The notes beneath the pieces were generated by a model. That model worked only from the letters and a program-made list of their open reading frames with translations. It searched no databases and was not told the origin of the DNA. Shown here one piece after another: positions 1 to 9,589 of a stretch of 34,927 nucleotides of DNA. How positions within the stretch are numbered: the first letter of the stretch is position 1; the number at the start of each line of letters is the position of its first letter. The DNA is taken from NCBI GenBank assembly GCA_947373245.1, contig CANBWY010000023.1, positions 1-34,927 on the forward strand. The letters run 5' to 3'. The position numbers and the translations under genes are program-made. This stretch comes from Comamonadaceae bacterium (lineage in GTDB: Bacteria; Pseudomonadota; Gammaproteobacteria; Burkholderiales; Burkholderiaceae_C).

Positions 1-10
1 GCACCAAATA

Positions 11-43
11 AAACCCGTTACGCCTTTGGCGTAACGGGTTTTT
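11..43. terminator. Hairpin terminator, probably bidirectional
   Basis: A perfect 14-bp stem (11-24 pairing with 28-41) around a 3-base TTT loop is followed by T residues on the plus strand and by TTTTATTT on the minus strand. It lies directly beyond the stop codon of the minus-strand DciA-like gene, so it should end that transcript. It probably also ends a plus-strand transcript entering from the left of the window. Confidence 0.85.
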
Positions 44-45
44 CT

Positions 46-432
46 TTAGCTGTGTGATTTCACTTTGACGCGAATGGTATTCACATTCCAGCCCTTAGTG
101 CGTAAGTGTGCGCATAGAGCAGGCAGGGTTTGGCGTAGCTTGGCTGCGACGGCGCTGTTGGGGACGAGCAAGCACCACGCATCGTCTTCAACACCACCCG
201 ACTGAATCAGTGCGCGCAGCGAAACTGGCAGCAACGGTGCGATGGCTTTGAGGCGATTTTGCGTGTCTTGAGCGATGGCTGACAGATGGGCCAGCGTTGG
301 CGCAGACCCTACGACTTGTTCCAAAGTTTGTGACTTACCACGTACAGACACCCGCGATTTAGGTGGCGTGTTGTAGCCCAGCGCACGATAAGCGGCAAGT
401 GTTTCTGGATGCGGCGTAGAACGGGTGGCCAT
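46..432 (-). CDS. DciA-like DUF721 family protein
   Basis: A 128-residue protein matching the DUF721 family, which includes DciA, the factor that helps load or operate the replicative helicase DnaB in bacteria lacking DnaC/DnaI. The N-terminal third is basic and probably flexible. The region from about residue 45 onward carries the family pattern of hydrophobic residues (LAHLSAIAQ, then CLLVPNSAVAAKLRQTLP). The ATG at 430-432 is the only reasonable start. The gene is divergent from secA, as in many betaproteobacteria. Family assignment is by recognition of sequence pattern. The helicase-loading role is known for other members and is inferred here, so I give no gene symbol. Confidence 0.7.
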   Translation of the reverse strand: MATRSTPHPETLAAYRALGYNTPPKSRVSVRGKSQTLEQVVGSAPTLAHLSAIAQDTQNRLKAIAPLLPVSLRALIQSGGVEDDAWCLLVPNSAVAAKLRQTLPALCAHLRTKGWNVNTIRVKVKSHS

Positions 433-507
433 GCGTCAATTATGAGGCTGCTGACGGTTAAAATTCTGAGCTTCTATTTCGCCTTTACCAAAGGATTTTG
501 CGGCCCT

Positions 508-525
508 TGTTTTTATATAAAAACA
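508..525. promoter_or_regulatory. Perfect 18-bp AT-rich palindrome upstream of secA
   Basis: TGTTTTTATATAAAAACA is its own reverse complement. It lies in the 112-base gap between the divergent DciA-like gene and secA, ending 19 bases before the secA ATG. It could be an operator, a symmetric -10 region (it contains TATATA and TATAAA) or a hairpin in the secA leader. No well-spaced -35 element is visible, so its role is unresolved. Confidence 0.35.
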
Positions 526-544
526 GGACCCCCGCAGTGCTCGC

Positions 545-3289
545 ATGGCTCTTAATTTTTTGACTCATATTTTTGGTAGCCGCAATGAGCGCCTACTCAA
601 GCAATACCGCAAAACTGTCGCGCAAATCAATGCGTTGGAGCCTTCGTTAGAGAAGCTCAGTGACGATGCCTTACGCGCAAAAACTGATGAATTTAAAGCA
701 CGCGTCGCCAGTGGCGAAACTTTGGATGCTTTGTTGCCCGAGGCTTATGCCGTGGTGCGTGAGGCGTCCAAGCGCGTGATGAAGATGCGTCACTTTGATG
801 TGCAGTTGCTGGGTGGTATCTCGTTGCATGAAGGCAAAATTTCGGAAATGCGTACCGGTGAAGGTAAAACCTTGACCGCCACATTGCCGGTGTACCTGAA
901 TGCCTTGACGGGCAGCGGCGTGCATGTGGTGACAGTCAACGACTATTTGGCCAGCCGCGATGCGAAGTGGATGTCACGTTTGTACAACTGGTTGGGGCTC
1001 ACCGTGGGCATCAACTTGCCACAAATGCCGCGAGAAGAAAAACAAGCGGCTTACCGTGCTGACATCACCTACGGCACAAACAACGAATACGGCTTTGACT
1101 ATTTGCGTGACAACATGGTCTACGAATCTACAGACCGAGTGCAGCGCAAGTTGAACTACGCCATCGTTGACGAAGTAGATTCCATTTTGATTGACGAAGC
1201 GCGCACGCCTCTCATCATCAGTGGCCAAGCGGAAGATCACACCGACATGTATGTGGCCATCAATCGCGTGGTGCCGTTGCTCACGCGCCAGATCGGTGAA
1301 GAAGATCCGCATACGGGCGAGGGCGTCATCACGCCTGGTGACTTCACGGTGGATGAGAAATCACACCAAGTGTTCATGACCGAACAAGGTCATGAAAATG
1401 CTGAGCGCATCTTGGCCGCCAATGGCTTGTTGGCTGAGGGAGCGTCTTTGTATGACCCCGCCAATATCAGCTTGATGCATCACTTGTACGCCGCGCTGCG
1501 TGCCAACCACCTGTATCACCGCGACCAACACTATGTGAACCAAAACGGTGAAATCACCATCGTTGACGAGTTCACGGGTCGCTTGATGTCAGGTCGTCGC
1601 TGGAGCGATGGCTTGCACCAAGCAGTGGAAGCCAAAGAAGGCGTGGAGATTCAAGCAGAAAACCAAACCCTCGCGTCCATCACGTTCCAAAACTATTTTC
1701 GTTTGTACAACAAGCTCGGCGGTATGACGGGTACGGCCGACACCGAAGCCTACGAGTTCCAAGAAATTTATGGCTTGGAAACTGTGGTCATTCCACCCAA
1801 CCGCATTAGCAAACGCGATGACCAGTTGGATCGCGTTTACAAAACCACAGGCGAAAAATATGTGGCCGCGATTCAAGACATTCGCGAATGCTATGAACGC
1901 GGTCAGCCCGTACTGGTGGGCACCACGTCGATTGAAAACTCCGAGCTGATTGCCGACATGTTGGACAAGGCCAAGTTGCCGCACCAAGTGCTCAACGCCA
2001 AGCAGCATGCTCGCGAAGCGGACATCATTGCGCAAGCCGGTCGCGCCAAGATGATCACCATCGCCACCAACATGGCGGGTCGCGGCACTGACATTGTGTT
2101 GGGCGGTAACGTTGAGAAATTGATTTCAGAAGTGGAAGCCAACGAGGCGTTGGACGACGCAGAAAAGCAAACGCAGATCGATGCCTTGCGTGTGCAGTGG
2201 ACCAAGGACCACGAGGCTGTCAAAGCCTTGGGTGGCTTGCGCATCATCGCCACCGAGCGTCATGAGTCACGCCGCATTGACAACCAATTGCGCGGTCGCT
2301 CAGGCCGTCAAGGTGACCCTGGTTCGTCGCGCTTTTACCTGAGCTTGGATGATTCACTCATGCGCATCTTTGCGGGTGAGCGCGTCAAATCCATCATGGA
2401 CCGTTTGAAGATGCCTGAAGGCGAAGCCATCGAAGCCGGCATCGTCACACGCAGCATCGAAAGCGCGCAGCGCAAAGTCGAAGCACGTAACTTCGATATC
2501 CGCAAGCAACTGCTGGAATACGACGATGTGTCGAACGACCAACGCCGTGTCATTTACCAACAGCGCAACGACATCTTGGATGCCACTGATTTGTCAGCCC
2601 AAATTGCCAGCTTGCGTGATGGCAGCTTTACCGATTTGGTGCGTCAATACGTGCCCGAAGAGTCTGTGGAAGAGCAGTGGGACATTGCCGGTTTGCAGCG
2701 CGCCCTGTTGCAAGAGTGGCTCCTAGACTTGCCTTTGCAAGAAACGGTGCAACAAGCCTCAGCCATCACAGATGAAGAAATTTTGGCGCAAGTGGTTGAG
2801 GCCGCGCATGCAGCCTTTCAAGACAAACTCGACCGTGTTGGCATTGAGCAGTTCACGCCCTTCATGCGCGTGGTGTTGTTGCAAAACATCGACAGCCATT
2901 GGCGTGAGCACTTGGCGGCCTTGGACTATTTGCGCCAAGGTATCCACTTGCGTGGCTATGCCCAAAAGCAACCCAAGCAAGAGTACAAGCGCGAAGCATT
3001 TGAGTTGTTTGGCCAGTTGCTTGACTTGGTGAAGAACGAAGTGACCCGCGTGCTGATGACGGTCAAGATTGAATCCAACGAGCAAATCGAACAGGCCGCC
3101 ACGGCCTTGGAAGACCGTGCTGAAAATCTGCACAACGTCATCTACACCGCACCTGATGAATCAGGCCAAGCGGTGACCACGGCTGACACGCAAAGTTTTG
3201 CGGCGCAAGTGCCTCCCGTGGGTCGCAACGAACTCTGCCCATGCGGCAGCGGTAAGAAATTCAAGTTCTGTCACGGCAAGTTGGCTTAA
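545..3289 (+). CDS. secA: Preprotein translocase ATPase SecA
   Basis: A 914-residue SecA, the ATPase motor that pushes unfolded secretory proteins through the SecYEG channel at the inner membrane. The Walker A region [11 protein letters not shown] lies near residues 99-109. The DEAD-box region [16 protein letters not shown] follows from about residue 208. The second helicase half contains [14 protein letters not shown] and [20 protein letters not shown]. The protein ends in the zinc-binding SEC-C motif (Cys898, Cys900, Cys909, His910), which contacts SecB. Length is typical for the family. The start ATG at 545 gives the standard N-terminus, although no strong ribosome binding site precedes it. 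argJ follows after only 5 bases. Confidence 0.98.
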   Translation: MALNFLTHIFGSRNERLLKQYRKTVAQINALEPSLEKLSDDALRAKTDEFKARVASGETLDALLPEAYAVVREASKRVMKMRHFDVQLLGGISLHEGKISEMRTGEGKTLTATLPVYLNALTGSGVHVVTVNDYLASRDAKWMSRLYNWLGLTVGINLPQMPREEKQAAYRADITYGTNNEYGFDYLRDNMVYESTDRVQRKLNYAIVDEVDSILIDEARTPLIISGQAEDHTDMYVAINRVVPLLTRQIGEEDPHTGEGVITPGDFTVDEKSHQVFMTEQGHENAERILAANGLLAEGASLYDPANISLMHHLYAALRANHLYHRDQHYVNQNGEITIVDEFTGRLMSGRRWSDGLHQAVEAKEGVEIQAENQTLASITFQNYFRLYNKLGGMTGTADTEAYEFQEIYGLETVVIPPNRISKRDDQLDRVYKTTGEKYVAAIQDIRECYERGQPVLVGTTSIENSELIADMLDKAKLPHQVLNAKQHAREADIIAQAGRAKMITIATNMAGRGTDIVLGGNVEKLISEVEANEALDDAEKQTQIDALRVQWTKDHEAVKALGGLRIIATERHESRRIDNQLRGRSGRQGDPGSSRFYLSLDDSLMRIFAGERVKSIMDRLKMPEGEAIEAGIVTRSIESAQRKVEARNFDIRKQLLEYDDVSNDQRRVIYQQRNDILDATDLSAQIASLRDGSFTDLVRQYVPEESVEEQWDIAGLQRALLQEWLLDLPLQETVQQASAITDEEILAQVVEAAHAAFQDKLDRVGIEQFTPFMRVVLLQNIDSHWREHLAALDYLRQGIHLRGYAQKQPKQEYKREAFELFGQLLDLVKNEVTRVLMTVKIESNEQIEQAATALEDRAENLHNVIYTAPDESGQAVTTADTQSFAAQVPPVGRNELCPCGSGKKFKFCHGKLA

Positions 3290-3294
3290 TTCCT

Positions 3295-4536
3295 ATGTCT
3301 GTTCATCTACATCCTCCCCAGCCCGCAGACTTGCACGCCATTGCGGGCGTGCGCATTGGTGTCACGCAAGCCGGCATTCGCAAAGCAGACCGCAAAGATT
3401 TGACCGTGGTACTCATTGATGAAGGCGCCTCGGTGAGTGGCGTTTTCACACAAAACCGTTTTTGCGCAGCGCCTGTCCAGGTCTGTCGTGAACATTTGGC
3501 GCTGGGTCAAGGCATTCGCGCCATGGTGGTGAACACTGGCAATGCCAACGCAGGAACGGGGCAAGAGGGGCTCTTGCGTGCACGTGAAACTTGCGTGGCA
3601 TTGGCCAAAGCTTTGAACATTGCGCCGCACCAAGTTCTGCCGTTTTCAACCGGCGTCATCATGGAGCCTTTGCCACACGAGCGAATCATCGCTGGCATGC
3701 CAGCGGCCATCGCTGCTGCGGGCCAAGTTGGTAGCGCGCAACAATGGGCCGATGCTGCCGAAGGCATCATGACCACTGACACGGTACCCAAAGCCGCCAG
3801 CACGCAAGTGCAACTCGCAGGTACCACGGTCAACGTGACCGGCATCAGCAAAGGCGCAGGCATGATTCGTCCGAACATGGCGACCATGTTGGGGTACGTC
3901 GCGACAGACGCCTGTGTGGTACCGGGTTTGATGAAAGAGCTTTCCCTAGCCTTGGCCGAGGGGTCGTTCAACCGCATCACCGTGGATGGCGACACCTCCA
4001 CCAACGACTCATTCGTTGTGATTGCGACCAACAAGGCGCAGCATGCCCCTATCAGTAACTTGGACAGTGCCGAAGGCAAAGCCTTGCTGCAAGCCATGTT
4101 GCAAGTGGCCCGTCAATTGGCGCAGGCCATCGTGCGCGATGGCGAGGGTGCAACCAAATTCATCACCGTCCGTGTGGAGGGGGGGCGTGATGGTGCCGAA
4201 TGCCGTCAAGCGGCCTATGCCATTGCGCATTCGCCCTTGGTCAAAACTGCCTTTTTCGCCAGCGATCCCAACTTGGGCCGTATCTTGGCCGCCGTGGGTT
4301 ATGCGGGCATCAACGATTTGGATCAAACCGGAATCGATTTGTATTTGGATGATGTGCATGTCGCGATTCAAGGGGGGCGTCACCCCGCCTACCGCGAAGA
4401 GGATGGTCAGCGCGTGATGCAGCAATCGGAAATCACCGTGCGCGTCGTCTTGGGTCGCGGCAATGCCAGCGACACCGTATGGACCTGTGACTTGAGCCAT
4501 GACTACGTCAGCATCAACGCTGACTACCGCAGCTGA
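3295..4536 (+). CDS. argJ: Bifunctional ornithine acetyltransferase / N-acetylglutamate synthase
   Basis: A 413-residue ArgJ. It moves the acetyl group from N-acetylornithine to glutamate, and in bifunctional forms also acetylates glutamate from acetyl-CoA, giving the cyclic arginine pathway. The family signature [14 protein letters not shown] is present. The precursor is expected to cut itself between Ala196 and Thr197, freeing Thr197 as the nucleophile of the beta chain. The stretch [10 protein letters not shown] (around residues 120-129) is also conserved. The gene begins 5 bases after secA, and its stop codon overlaps the start of the DUF815 gene (TGATG), so the genes are probably co-transcribed and translationally coupled. 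Whether this enzyme has one or both activities cannot be read from sequence. Confidence 0.96.
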   Translation: MSVHLHPPQPADLHAIAGVRIGVTQAGIRKADRKDLTVVLIDEGASVSGVFTQNRFCAAPVQVCREHLALGQGIRAMVVNTGNANAGTGQEGLLRARETCVALAKALNIAPHQVLPFSTGVIMEPLPHERIIAGMPAAIAAAGQVGSAQQWADAAEGIMTTDTVPKAASTQVQLAGTTVNVTGISKGAGMIRPNMATMLGYVATDACVVPGLMKELSLALAEGSFNRITVDGDTSTNDSFVVIATNKAQHAPISNLDSAEGKALLQAMLQVARQLAQAIVRDGEGATKFITVRVEGGRDGAECRQAAYAIAHSPLVKTAFFASDPNLGRILAAVGYAGINDLDQTGIDLYLDDVHVAIQGGRHPAYREEDGQRVMQQSEITVRVVLGRGNASDTVWTCDLSHDYVSINADYRS

Positions 4537-5417
4537 TGGCAGCCGAACTCCACCCCCTTGAACGCTTGGTGCAACGCGCCGAGGCTTTGATGGCCCGCAT
4601 TGAACAGGTGTTGCCACAACCCATGGCTGCGCCAGACTGGTCGGCGAGCGTCGCTTTTCGTTACCGCAAGCGCAGCAGCGGGCGCGGTGGCTTAGAGCCT
4701 GTGCGTCATGTGGCCAAACTGGGCTTGGCTGATTTGCAAGAAATTGACGGTCAAAAAGAAAAAATTCAGCGCAACACCGAGCAGTTTGTCAAGGGCTTGC
4801 CCGCCAACAATGTGTTGCTCACTGGCGCACGTGGCACAGGCAAGTCCTCGCTCATCAAAGCGTGTTTGAACGAATATGGCCCACAAGGCTTGCGCTTGAT
4901 TGAGGTCGACAAAGATGACTTGATCGACTTGCCCGACATCATTGAACTGGTGTCTGAGCGTCCAGAGAAGTTCATGGTTTTTTGTGACGACTTGAGTTTT
5001 GAAGACGGTGAGCCTGGCTATAAAGCGCTCAAATCCATTTTGGACGGCTCCATCTCTGCGTCCACACCCAATGTGTTGATTTACGCCACCAGCAACCGGC
5101 GCCACTTGTTGCCTGAGTACATGAAAGAAAACCTCAGCTACAAGCACACCGAGGATGGTGAAATTCATCCTGGCGAAGGCGTGGAAGAGAAAATTTCATT
5201 GTCCGAGCGCTTTGGTTTGTGGGTGAGTTTCTACCCTTTCAGCCAAGACGAGTACCTCGCCATTGCTGCACAGTGGCTGGCCTCTTTCGATGTGACGCCT
5301 GAGGCGATTGAAGCCGCGCGGCCTGAAGCCTTGATCTGGGCCTTGGAGCGCGGCTCACGCAGCGGCCGCGTTGCCTTCCAGTTTGCACGCGATTACGCGG
5401 GCAAACATGCGGCTTGA
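4536..5417 (+). CDS. DUF815 AAA-type ATP-binding protein
   Basis: A 293-residue P-loop ATPase of the DUF815 family. Walker A GARGTGKSS lies at residues 97-105 and a Walker B-like stretch FMVFCDDLSFE at about 146-156. An asparagine/arginine segment, ATSNRRHLLPEYM, resembles the sensor 1 region of AAA proteins. The N-terminal 60 residues are basic and may form an adaptor region. The start ATG overlaps the argJ stop, and the next gene begins around this gene's stop, so it sits in an operon between argJ and a Nudix hydrolase. The cellular role of this widespread family is not established to my knowledge. Its position next to MutT suggests, but does not show, a housekeeping function. Confidence 0.88.
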   Translation: MAAELHPLERLVQRAEALMARIEQVLPQPMAAPDWSASVAFRYRKRSSGRGGLEPVRHVAKLGLADLQEIDGQKEKIQRNTEQFVKGLPANNVLLTGARGTGKSSLIKACLNEYGPQGLRLIEVDKDDLIDLPDIIELVSERPEKFMVFCDDLSFEDGEPGYKALKSILDGSISASTPNVLIYATSNRRHLLPEYMKENLSYKHTEDGEIHPGEGVEEKISLSERFGLWVSFYPFSQDEYLAIAAQWLASFDVTPEAIEAARPEALIWALERGSRSGRVAFQFARDYAGKHAA

Positions 5418-5431
5418 ACGCGAGCGCACCC

Positions 5432-5902
5432 ATGTCTGACACCTTGGTGCGCGTGGTTGACGCCGATCAGCCACGATCTGTCGATCGTCGTTTGGTTCAG
5501 GTGGCAGTGGGTGTATTGGTCCGCACTGATGGGGCCTTTTTGCTCACCAGCCGTCCGGAGGGCAAAGCGTATGCAGGGTATTGGGAATTCCCGGGTGGCA
5601 AACTCGAAGCCGGTGAAACCATCGAACAAGCGTTGCGTCGTGAGCTGCAAGAAGAAATTGGCATCACGATGCAAGACTGCGTGCTGTGGAAGTCCGAGCG
5701 CATTGACTACCCCCACGCTTTGGTGCAACTGAACTTTTGCAAAGTCACCCAATGGTCTGGCGAGTTGCAGATGTTGGAAGCGCAGTCGTTTGCGTGGCAG
5801 CAATTACCAGTCACCGTGGTGCCGGTTTTGCCAGGCACCGTGCCAGTCTTACAGTGGTTGGCCCAAGAGCGGGGCTTTAAGACGCCGACACACAGCGACT
5901 AA
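5432..5902 (+). CDS. mutT: Nudix hydrolase, MutT-like (8-oxo-dGTP diphosphatase)
   Basis: A 156-residue Nudix protein. The Nudix box is complete, running from GGKLEAGET to RELQEEIGI at residues 55-77 and preceded by YWEFPG, the arrangement seen in MutT. MutT removes 8-oxo-dGTP from the nucleotide pool by hydrolysis to the monophosphate, preventing A:T to C:G mutations. I chose the ATG at 5432. A TTG at 5414 that overlaps the upstream stop would add six residues (MNASAP) and cannot be excluded. The gene meets yacG tail to tail with only 11 bases between stop codons, leaving no room for a separate terminator. The exact substrate of a Nudix enzyme cannot be proven from sequence. Confidence 0.85.
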   Translation: MSDTLVRVVDADQPRSVDRRLVQVAVGVLVRTDGAFLLTSRPEGKAYAGYWEFPGGKLEAGETIEQALRRELQEEIGITMQDCVLWKSERIDYPHALVQLNFCKVTQWSGELQMLEAQSFAWQQLPVTVVPVLPGTVPVLQWLAQERGFKTPTHSD

Positions 5903-5913
5903 GGTTTGAGACC

Positions 5914-6111
5914 TCAGGAGGGCAGTGGGATGTTTTCGAAGTCGGCGTCGTCTTGTGGCGTTTGGTCCGGCAGGCGGTGCTCTTCATTGGCCCAAGCGCC
6001 TAAGTCGATGTTGCGGCAGCGCTCACCGCAAAACGGACGGTAAGCATTGGCAGCCTCGTAGCGGCTAGGGCCACCACACTGCGGGCAGACAACGATGCGA
6101 GGCTCAGCCAT
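5914..6111 (-). CDS. yacG: DNA gyrase inhibitor YacG (zinc protein)
   Basis: A 65-residue protein with a four-cysteine zinc site (Cys9, Cys12, Cys28, Cys32) in the YacG pattern VCPQC followed by FCGERC and a basic RNIDLG segment. YacG of Escherichia coli binds GyrB and blocks gyrase activity. The ATG at 6109-6111 gives the family N-terminus MAEPR; the longer in-frame opening to 6177 would run into zapD coding sequence. It lies one base after the zapD stop codon, so the two are almost certainly one transcript. The C-terminal tail is acidic (DDADFEN), as in other members. Confidence 0.93.
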   Translation of the reverse strand: MAEPRIVVCPQCGGPSRYEAANAYRPFCGERCRNIDLGAWANEEHRLPDQTPQDDADFENIPLPS

Positions 6112-6112
6112 G

Positions 6113-6865
6113 TTAAACGCAAAGAGCCATTTCAAATGGCACATCGTCGGTGCTGGGCTGCAAACGGCCATCGCCATCTTGGCGCATCATGCGCACCCAA
6201 ATCATCAAGCGGTTGCCGCTGATTTCGGGGATGAAACCCAACGCGGGGTCAATGGCCACGCGCATGAGCTGGAATTTCCCTTGGGCCAAGGATTGTTGAA
6301 ACTGTCCGCCCATGGCCATCATCTTTTGTGTCGTTCCCGTGTCGCGCATCAGCGAGAGCAAGAGGTTGACCGAGTCTTTCATGGGTTGAAACACCTCGAA
6401 CCAGCGCATGATGTCAGCGCGTCGCGCGTCTGCGCTCAGTTGTTGCCACGCGTGGTAAGCCGGCAAATCAAAACAACACGTGCCGCCGGGAATGGCCACA
6501 CGATTGCGTAAAGCAGAGAGCCATTCGTTGTCCGTGATGGTTTGCCCAATTTTGCCGGCAGCGCTGTTTAAGCCGCTATGGCAATGGTCAATGTTGTCGA
6601 GCAGTGTTTGTAAAGCCGCTTCAGAAACCGAGGGGTTGCCGCGCAAGGAGTTGAACTGTTGCTTGTGACGCTCCAAGTCTTTCAAAACGTCAGACTTGAG
6701 GTCGGTACGGCCACCGGCTTCGACCAACTCAAACAGCGTCATGAGCGCAAAGTGGTTGTCCACCGGATGATCGCGTGCGCTGAGTTCCTCAAAACGCTGA
6801 AACAGGTGTTCCAACCGCAGGTAAGTGCGTACACGTTCGTTGAAGGGATGTTCGTACAGAATCAC
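6113..6865 (-). CDS. zapD: Cell division protein ZapD
   Basis: A 250-residue ZapD (older name YacF/DUF1342), which binds FtsZ and bundles its filaments at the division ring. The N-terminal pattern LYEHPFNERVRTYLRLEHLF matches the family closely. The start is a GTG at 6863-6865: an in-frame stop codon lies only five codons upstream, and no other start would keep this N-terminus. The gene sits between coaE and yacG, the same order as in many proteobacteria (coaE-zapD-yacG). A 63-base gap separates it from coaE. Confidence 0.94.
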   Translation of the reverse strand: MILYEHPFNERVRTYLRLEHLFQRFEELSARDHPVDNHFALMTLFELVEAGGRTDLKSDVLKDLERHKQQFNSLRGNPSVSEAALQTLLDNIDHCHSGLNSAAGKIGQTITDNEWLSALRNRVAIPGGTCCFDLPAYHAWQQLSADARRADIMRWFEVFQPMKDSVNLLLSLMRDTGTTQKMMAMGGQFQQSLAQGKFQLMRVAIDPALGFIPEISGNRLMIWVRMMRQDGDGRLQPSTDDVPFEMALCV

Positions 6866-6928
6866 GCGAAAAACAGCTCAGGGTGGGCGTTAGTAATAGG
6901 CTAATCATACCCTCTCAACTTCCGTTTT

Positions 6929-7552
6929 TTACTCAAATTGAGAGTGTCGGAGCGGTAAAGCCAAGACGAGCGTACGAAGCGCCTCGTGCGAGATGTGGTC
7001 GTTGTAGATCACCCAGTCGGCTGCGGCGAGTCGCTGCGCCCGAGAGGCTTGTGCCGCGATGATTTTTTCGACGACGTCACGACTCAATGGGTCTCGCGCC
7101 ATGACGCGTTGAATTTGTGTCTCGACCAAGCAGTCCACCACGAGAACACGGTCGACCTGCGCACGCCAACGTCTGGACTCCACCAACAAGGGGATATCAA
7201 ACACCAGCGTGCGCTGGCCGGCTGTGATGGCCGTTTGTGCTTGGCGTTGAGTTTCCAAGGTCACCAAGGGATGAATGATGGCCTCCAAGGTTTGCTTGGC
7301 CTGTGCATGGGCAAACACGTGCGCACGCATGCGGTCTCTGTCCAGCGCGCCTTGGTCGTTGACAAAGTCTGCGCCAAAGGTCTGGCAAATAGCCGGCATG
7401 GCCGCGCCGTTGGCGGCGGTCAAGTTGCGGGAAATGGCGTCCGCATCGATCAAGGCCGCTCCTCGTGCGTGCAACAGGTTGGCCACGGTGCTTTTGCCGC
7501 TGCCAATGCCGCCTGTCAAACCGATGCGAAGTGGGGTGGGGGGCGTTGCCAT
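6929..7552 (-). CDS. coaE: Dephospho-CoA kinase
   Basis: A 207-residue CoaE, the last enzyme of coenzyme A synthesis, which phosphorylates the 3'-hydroxyl of dephospho-CoA using ATP. The P-loop GGIGSGKST is at residues 14-22. The family segments ALIDADAISR, the region around HPLV, and DIPLLVE are visible. I chose the ATG at 7550-7552 (MATPPTPLRIGLTGG). The longer reading up to 7621 would overlap the end of pilD by 59 bases and adds residues without family resemblance. It follows pilD by 10 bases in the same operon. Confidence 0.96.
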   Translation of the reverse strand: MATPPTPLRIGLTGGIGSGKSTVANLLHARGAALIDADAISRNLTAANGAAMPAICQTFGADFVNDQGALDRDRMRAHVFAHAQAKQTLEAIIHPLVTLETQRQAQTAITAGQRTLVFDIPLLVESRRWRAQVDRVLVVDCLVETQIQRVMARDPLSRDVVEKIIAAQASRAQRLAAADWVIYNDHISHEALRTLVLALPLRHSQFE

Positions 7553-7562
7553 GCTGGGGAGT

Positions 7563-8378
7563 TTATGCAAAGAATTGCCAACCCAACCAAGCTGCGATGG
7601 GGCGCATGCCCACGGCGGCAATCAAAACGCCGGCACTCGCCAAGAAGGGGCCAAAAGGGATGTGGCCGTCTTCGTGCAATTGCCCTTTCAATTTCAAAAC
7701 CACGCCCACGATGGCACCGCTCAAGCTGGCCAATAAAACCAAGGGGATCAATGCCAGCGGCCCCAACCAAGCCCCCAAGGCCGCGAGCAGCTTGAAGTCA
7801 CCGGCCCCCATGCCTTGTTTGCCGGTGATGCGTTCAAAGCCATAGGCCACCGTCCACAACGACAGGTAACCTGCCACGGCACCCCAAACGGCTTGGTGGA
7901 GGTCCAAAGGCAGCCAGCCGCTTGCGCTGGCGATGAGGCCGGTCCACACCAAAGTTTGTGTCAAGTCGTCGGGCAGCAGCGTGGTTTGCCAATCAATGAT
8001 GGACAGGGCGAGCAAGAGGGACGTGAAAAAGGCCCAGCAGAGACCTGTGGCATTGACGCCCCAATACCAAATGCAGGCCAGCCAAATCAAGCCGGTGCTC
8101 AGTTCCACCAAGGGATAAAGCCGGCTGATGGGATGCTGGCAAAACCCGCACCGCCCTTTGAGAAACACAAAACTCAATAACGGGATGTTGTGCCAAGCTT
8201 TGAGGGGTGTGTTGCACGTTGGACAGTGCGAGGCCGGCCAACACAGATCGTAGCTTTCAGGGCCTTGAGCAGACGTGGCTTCGTTCATGACCATGCGTGG
8301 CAAGCGATGAATCAGCACATTTAAAAAACTACCGATGAGCAAGCCGAATCCAAAAGCGCTTGCCAAAAACCATGTCAT
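7563..8378 (-). CDS. pilD: Type IV prepilin peptidase / N-methyltransferase
   Basis: A 271-residue A24 family membrane protease. It cleaves the leader of prepilins and methylates the new N-terminus. The cytoplasmic zinc site is complete (Cys52, Cys55, Cys77, Cys80). The conserved acidic residues of the active site appear in SIIDWQTTLLPDDLT (residues 126-140) and in GAGDFK (Asp194). Several strongly hydrophobic segments fit the expected multi-pass membrane topology. Its start overlaps the pilC stop by four bases (ATGA), so the two are probably translationally coupled. Confidence 0.96.
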   Translation of the reverse strand: MTWFLASAFGFGLLIGSFLNVLIHRLPRMVMNEATSAQGPESYDLCWPASHCPTCNTPLKAWHNIPLLSFVFLKGRCGFCQHPISRLYPLVELSTGLIWLACIWYWGVNATGLCWAFFTSLLLALSIIDWQTTLLPDDLTQTLVWTGLIASASGWLPLDLHQAVWGAVAGYLSLWTVAYGFERITGKQGMGAGDFKLLAALGAWLGPLALIPLVLLASLSGAIVGVVLKLKGQLHEDGHIPFGPFLASAGVLIAAVGMRPIAAWLGWQFFA

Positions 8379-9589
8379 ATCACTTGCCCCAGTTGAAAGA
8401 TTGGAAGATACAAGGCCATCACCAAGCCCCCGATCAGCAAACCCAGCACCACCATGATGAAGGGTTCTAAGAGTGTAGACAGTCGCATCACGGTGTGATC
8501 GACTTCACGTTCGTAGTGCTCCGCTGTTTTGGCCAGCATGTGCTCGAGCGCGCCGGACTCCTCCCCGATGGCGCACATCTGCACCGCCATCGGGGGAAAT
8601 AAATCGCTGTAGTCGGCAAGGGCCTGCGACAGTGATGCGCCTTGCATGAGCTGGGATTGGATGGTGGTCGTGGCAGATTGGAACAACAAATTACCAGTCA
8701 CGTCTGGCATAGACGCGAGCGCCTCCGTGAGCGGCACGCCAGCGGCGAACAACGTGGCAAGTGTGCGTGTCCAGCGGGCGGTACAAGCGTGGCGTGCGAG
8801 AGGGCCGGCGATGGGTAAACGTAATACCGCACGGTGTGCCTTAAGGCGCCAAGTGGCGTGGTGGGCCATTTGCCGTTGCAGCCAAAGACCCGCTGCAACG
8901 ATTACCGCGATGGCGCTCAATCCATGGTGTTGTACCGACTCACTCAGACCGATCACCATGCGGGTGAGCCATGGCAACTCTGCGCCAAATGCGGCAAAGG
9001 TCGTTTGAAATGCAGGCACCACAAAAATCAGAATCATGACCAACACCAGTGCCGCCACTGTCAGCACGGCACAGGGGTAAATGAGTGCTGAGCGTAAGGT
9101 GGCACGCAATGCTTCGGTTTTTTCGAGGTGAATCGCCAGTCGCTCCAGCATGAGGTCCAGCATGCCGGCCATCTCACCTACCGCGACTAAATTGCAGTAG
9201 AGCGCGTCAAACACGCGGTGCCTCTGAAGTGCTTGGTGCAATGCGGCACCGGCTTCGACCTGGGTTTGAAGATCCAGCAGCATGGCTTGTGTCGCATCCT
9301 CCGACTCGCCGCGCCTGAGGATAAGAAGCGCCTGTAGCAACGGCACGCCTGCGTGCAGCAAAGTCGCTAACTGCCGCGTGAGTCGCGTCACGTCGCGCGG
9401 TTTGACCCGTTGCTGACGCTTCAGGTGCAACCAATTCGGCAGCGTCACTGAGCGCTGGATGCGCGTGGAGCGAATACGTTGTTGTCTCAACCTTGCCTGC
9501 ACGTCATCCTTGTGGCTGGCCAGCATCTGGCCTTTGACTGGGCGACCTTGCCGGTCATGACCGCGCCATTGGTAATGGTGTTCAGTCAT
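8375..9589 (-). CDS. pilC: Type IV pilus inner-membrane platform protein PilC
   Basis: A 404-residue GspF/PilC family protein, the inner-membrane platform of the type IV pilus machine, on which the PilB ATPase acts. Two related T2SSF-type repeats are visible. The first starts near DVTRLTRQLATLLHAGVPLL and the second near ACTARWTRTLATLFAAGVPL. Each is followed by hydrophobic membrane segments, including a C-terminal one. The ATG at 9587-9589 starts [10 protein letters not shown], which matches family N-termini. It overlaps the pilB stop by eight bases. The longer in-frame reading to 9742 is only a frame shadow inside pilB. Confidence 0.95.
   Translation of the reverse strand: MTEHHYQWRGHDRQGRPVKGQMLASHKDDVQARLRQQRIRSTRIQRSVTLPNWLHLKRQQRVKPRDVTRLTRQLATLLHAGVPLLQALLILRRGESEDATQAMLLDLQTQVEAGAALHQALQRHRVFDALYCNLVAVGEMAGMLDLMLERLAIHLEKTEALRATLRSALIYPCAVLTVAALVLVMILIFVVPAFQTTFAAFGAELPWLTRMVIGLSESVQHHGLSAIAVIVAAGLWLQRQMAHHATWRLKAHRAVLRLPIAGPLARHACTARWTRTLATLFAAGVPLTEALASMPDVTGNLLFQSATTTIQSQLMQGASLSQALADYSDLFPPMAVQMCAIGEESGALEHMLAKTAEHYEREVDHTVMRLSTLLEPFIMVVLGLLIGGLVMALYLPIFQLGQVI

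Noticed and set aside
4009-4617. 202-codon minus-strand open frame across the end of argJ
   Set aside because: Overlaps two well-supported plus-strand genes and has no family resemblance.
6912-6944. 7-bp inverted repeat CTCTCAA/TTGAGAG between coaE and zapD
   Set aside because: The loop is 19 bases and there is no T-run at the right place for coaE termination; co-transcription with zapD seems more likely.
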